A stretch of DNA of 64,000 nt. It comes from Brevundimonas bacteroides DSM 4726. GTDB taxonomy: Bacteria; Pseudomonadota; Alphaproteobacteria; Caulobacterales; Caulobacteraceae. A program made the position numbers and the translations under genes. Numbering within the stretch: the stretch's first letter is position 1; the number at the start of each line of letters is the position of its first letter. This document shows positions 62,121 to 64,000 of the stretch, piece by piece. The stretch lies in NCBI RefSeq assembly GCF_000701445.1, contig NZ_JNIX01000005.1, positions 1 to 64,000 on the forward strand, read 5' to 3'. The notes under the pieces were generated by a model. The model made no database searches. It was not told where the DNA came from and worked only from the letters and a program-made list of their open reading frames with translations.

Positions 62121-62891
62121 TTGGCCCTGACTCGCGTCTATGACGGACCGGAGCCGGTCCGCATTAACAAGTGGCTGGGCCAGACCGGCGTCTGCTCGCG
62201 CCGCGAGGCTGACGCCCTGATCGCCGACGGCCTTGTCTCCATCGAGGGACAGATCGTCACCGACGCGGGCCGCAAGATCGAGCCGGGCCAGACCCTGACG
62301 CTGGCCGACCGCGCCGAAGCGGCCCTGGCCTCGGGCGTCACCATCGTCCTGCACAAGCCGGTCGGCTACGTCTCCGGCCAGCCCGAGCCCGGCAAGGTTC
62401 CCGCCGTGCGCCTGCTGACCGCCGCCAACCGGCTCGGAGAGGGTGAGGTTCCCGCCGCCGATGCCTCCCTGCCCCCCATCGGACGGTTGGATGAGGACTC
62501 GCGGGGACTCCTCATGCTCTCGTCGGACGGCGTCGTCGCCAAGGCCGTGATCGGCCCCGAGTCCACGCTGGACAAGGAATACCTTGTGCGGGTCACCGGC
62601 GACGTGACCGAAAACGCGCTGGCCCAGCTCCGCCACGGCATCATGCTCGACGGGCGCGTCCTGAAGCGGGCCAAGGTCACCCGCGTCGAGCCGCATCGCC
62701 TGCGCTTCATCCTGACCGAAGGCCGCAACCGCCAGATCCGCCGCATGTGCGAGCGGGTCGGGCTGGAGGTCACGGATCTGCTTCGTATCCGCATCGGCCC
62801 CATCCGTCTGGACGGGGTGCCCGAGGGGCGCTGGCGGATGCTGACCGCCGAGGAACGAGGCGCGCTCCTCAGCGGATCGTCGGCCATATAG
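62121..62891 (+). CDS. RluB/RluF-type rRNA pseudouridine synthase
   Basis: The 256-residue enzyme has an N-terminal S4 RNA-binding domain ('RINKWLGQTGVCSRREADALIADGLVSIEGQIV' in blocks, about 12-44). The catalytic core carries 'IGRLDEDSRGLLMLSSDG', where the aspartate is the nucleophile. 'GRNRQIRRMCERVGLEVTDLLRIRIGPI' is the family C-terminal motif. It isomerises uridine in 23S rRNA or tRNA; which one cannot be told. The TTG start at 62121 is chosen because the frame opens there 4 bases after the GlcG-like stop. It is convergent with the M56 gene. Confidence 0.88.
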   Translation: MALTRVYDGPEPVRINKWLGQTGVCSRREADALIADGLVSIEGQIVTDAGRKIEPGQTLTLADRAEAALASGVTIVLHKPVGYVSGQPEPGKVPAVRLLTAANRLGEGEVPAADASLPPIGRLDEDSRGLLMLSSDGVVAKAVIGPESTLDKEYLVRVTGDVTENALAQLRHGIMLDGRVLKRAKVTRVEPHRLRFILTEGRNRQIRRMCERVGLEVTDLLRIRIGPIRLDGVPEGRWRMLTAEERGALLSGSSAI

Positions 62892-62893
62892 CC

Positions 62894-64000
62894 TCACCCC
62901 GCGTCGGCGGACTGGGCGGCCAGTTGGTCGGCCTGACGCTCCAGGTCATCGGCCTGACGCATCAGGCGCGGGCCCAGCGCCTGCAGTTCGGCGTCGGTCA
63001 TGGCGTGACCCCGCGCGCGGTTCCGCTCGATCTGTTCGGCGCGATAGGCGGGGTCGGCCAGCCGGCGGCCCTCCTCGCGCATGTGATCGGCGCCGCGACG
63101 CATCTCATCCGCCCCCTGACGCATCTGGACCCGGGCGTTGGCCATGGCGGTCCTCGCCTCGCGCATCGCGACCTCGGCATGGGCGCGAGCCTCCTCTCCG
63201 GCGCGGCGGGCATGCTCGCCGGCCTCGCGGGCTGCGTCGGCGGCGGCGCGGACCGCTTCGGCGTGCTCGCGGCGCCATTCGCCGTCGGCTCGGTGTTGCT
63301 GGGCCATCAGCCGGGCGTGGGCGGCCATCTCGCGGGCGTGGGCAGCGGCGGCCCGGGCCTCGGCGGCGCCCTCGTCGGAGCCGCGATAGAACCAGACGCC
63401 TTCGCCGGGCTCGGGCGGAGCGGGCGGAGCCGGCGGCTCGGGCGCGTCCACGGCGGGCGGCGAGGGCGGGGCCGGCGGGGCGCTCAGGACCTGCGACGGG
63501 GGCGACGGCTGCGCGGGCGGCGACGGCGGGGTCGGCGGCGTCCCTTCCAGCTGCACCTGCATGGCGCGGGTGATCTCCAGGGCGGCGATGGGCGTGGCCA
63601 CGGCGGCCAGGGCGGCCACGGCGGCGATGACGACGGCGGGACGGCGGCGAGAGGGGGTGTCGGTCATGATCTTGGCGATCCTTTGCTTGAGGGCGGGTCC
63701 CGGCGCGGCCATGGCGGCGGCGCCGAGGGGAACAGGGGCGGTGCGGGCGGCCAGCCCGACCAGGGCGCGGGCGTAGGTCTGTCGATCGACCTGCCCGAGG
63801 GCGATCGCATCGGCGGCTTCTTCCGACCGCTCGATCAGCTGACGGTGGACGATCCAGGCCAGCGGGTTGAACCAGAACAGGGCCAGCATCAGCCGCGACA
63901 GCACCAGGAAGATCCAGTCGCCGCGCGTGATATGGGCCATCTCGTGGGCGATGACGGCCGGGGCGGTCTGGGGCTCGCCCAGCGTCTTCTTGTCCAGCAG
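62894..64000 (-). CDS. BlaR1/MecR1-like M56 metallopeptidase, N terminus beyond window
   Basis: Only the C-terminal 368 residues are in the window. The frame runs in from beyond 64000 with a zinc motif 'HEMAH' (near 63930-63942) followed by 'WFNPLAWIVHRQLIERSEEAADAIAL', the M56 signature with the third metal ligand. After a membrane helix ('AVVIAAVAALAAVATPIAALE') comes a proline-rich stretch, then a long charged coiled coil dense in Ala, Arg, Glu and His (about 63050-63370). BlaR1 proteins are membrane sensor-proteases that cleave a BlaI-type repressor. No repressor gene is visible here; it could lie beyond the window. Coiled-coil tails of this kind are not in classical BlaR1. Confidence 0.85.
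   Translation of the reverse strand: MLDKKTLGEPQTAPAVIAHEMAHITRGDWIFLVLSRLMLALFWFNPLAWIVHRQLIERSEEAADAIALGQVDRQTYARALVGLAARTAPVPLGAAAMAAPGPALKQRIAKIMTDTPSRRRPAVVIAAVAALAAVATPIAALEITRAMQVQLEGTPPTPPSPPAQPSPPSQVLSAPPAPPSPPAVDAPEPPAPPAPPEPGEGVWFYRGSDEGAAEARAAAAHAREMAAHARLMAQQHRADGEWRREHAEAVRAAADAAREAGEHARRAGEEARAHAEVAMREARTAMANARVQMRQGADEMRRGADHMREEGRRLADPAYRAEQIERNRARGHAMTDAELQALGPRLMRQADDLERQADQLAAQSADAG

Overview
The window is a gene-dense, high-GC stretch of an alphaproteobacterial chromosome. It most probably comes from Caulobacteraceae, of the Brevundimonas type. The evidence is a SciP-like CtrA inhibitor beside flagellar hook genes, two divergent sigma-54 promoters in front of flgKL and fliK-flgD-flgE, two large TonB-dependent receptors, and family-typical neighbours such as murA with DUF2948 and UPF0262. 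Many genes overlap by 4 bases (ATGA/GTGA), so operons are easy to read. No insertion sequences, prophage, integrase or CRISPR array were seen.

Layout. 569-14124 holds housekeeping and accessory genes: feoAB, a prepilin peptidase, a TetR regulator, tRNA-Thr(TGT), UPF0262, DUF2948, murA, tRNA-Thr(GGT), msrB, a secreted S41-like protease, an acyl-CoA carboxylase alpha subunit and glutaryl-CoA dehydrogenase. 14180-33765 is an accessory catabolic island of 17 genes, described below. 33776-41517 holds a fatty-acid-modification pair (flavin oxidoreductase and cyclopropane-fatty-acid-synthase-like methyltransferase), DUF2177, a secreted duplicated-domain protein and a surface-polymer acylation operon (two SGNH proteins, an MBOAT, a one-TM protein). 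41523-44989 is an Mla/Mce-type lipid transporter. 45098-47786 pairs a UdgX-type uracil-DNA glycosylase with a DNA-repair radical SAM protein. 47844-55444 is flagellar (flgL, flgK, fliK, flgD, flgE) plus sciP. 55503-64000 holds a thioesterase, HxlR regulator, hemerythrin, mnmA, pckG, DUF938 methyltransferase, GlcG/HbpS-like protein, pseudouridine synthase and a BlaR1-type M56 peptidase cut by the window edge.

The most interesting part is the 14-34 kb island. Five copies of one inverted repeat (consensus arms CAAATGATATA and TATATCATTTG, 4-base spacer) occur here, one in front of every transcription unit, including that of a HutC/GntR-type regulator encoded inside the island. I infer a single-regulator regulon. 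Its enzymes are two PuuE/imidase-like members of the polysaccharide-deacetylase superfamily, an isochorismatase-fold amidase with an intact Asp-Lys-Cys triad, an aconitase-family LeuCD-like hydratase, an isocitrate-lyase-superfamily lyase, an FAD-linked oxidase, an aldehyde dehydrogenase, a nitrilase-fold protein lacking its catalytic Cys and Lys, two exported VOC proteins and an exported alpha/beta hydrolase. Two TonB receptors complete the set, one of them translationally coupled to a CpcT/CpeT bilin-lyase homologue. This order of chemistry (open a cyclic imide, remove the amide, hydrate a substituted maleate, cleave the substituted malate) suggests catabolism of alkylmaleimide-like compounds. 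Together with CpcT/CpeT it raises the hypothesis of a bilin/tetrapyrrole-scavenging pathway. The regulon is well supported by sequence; the substrate is inference.
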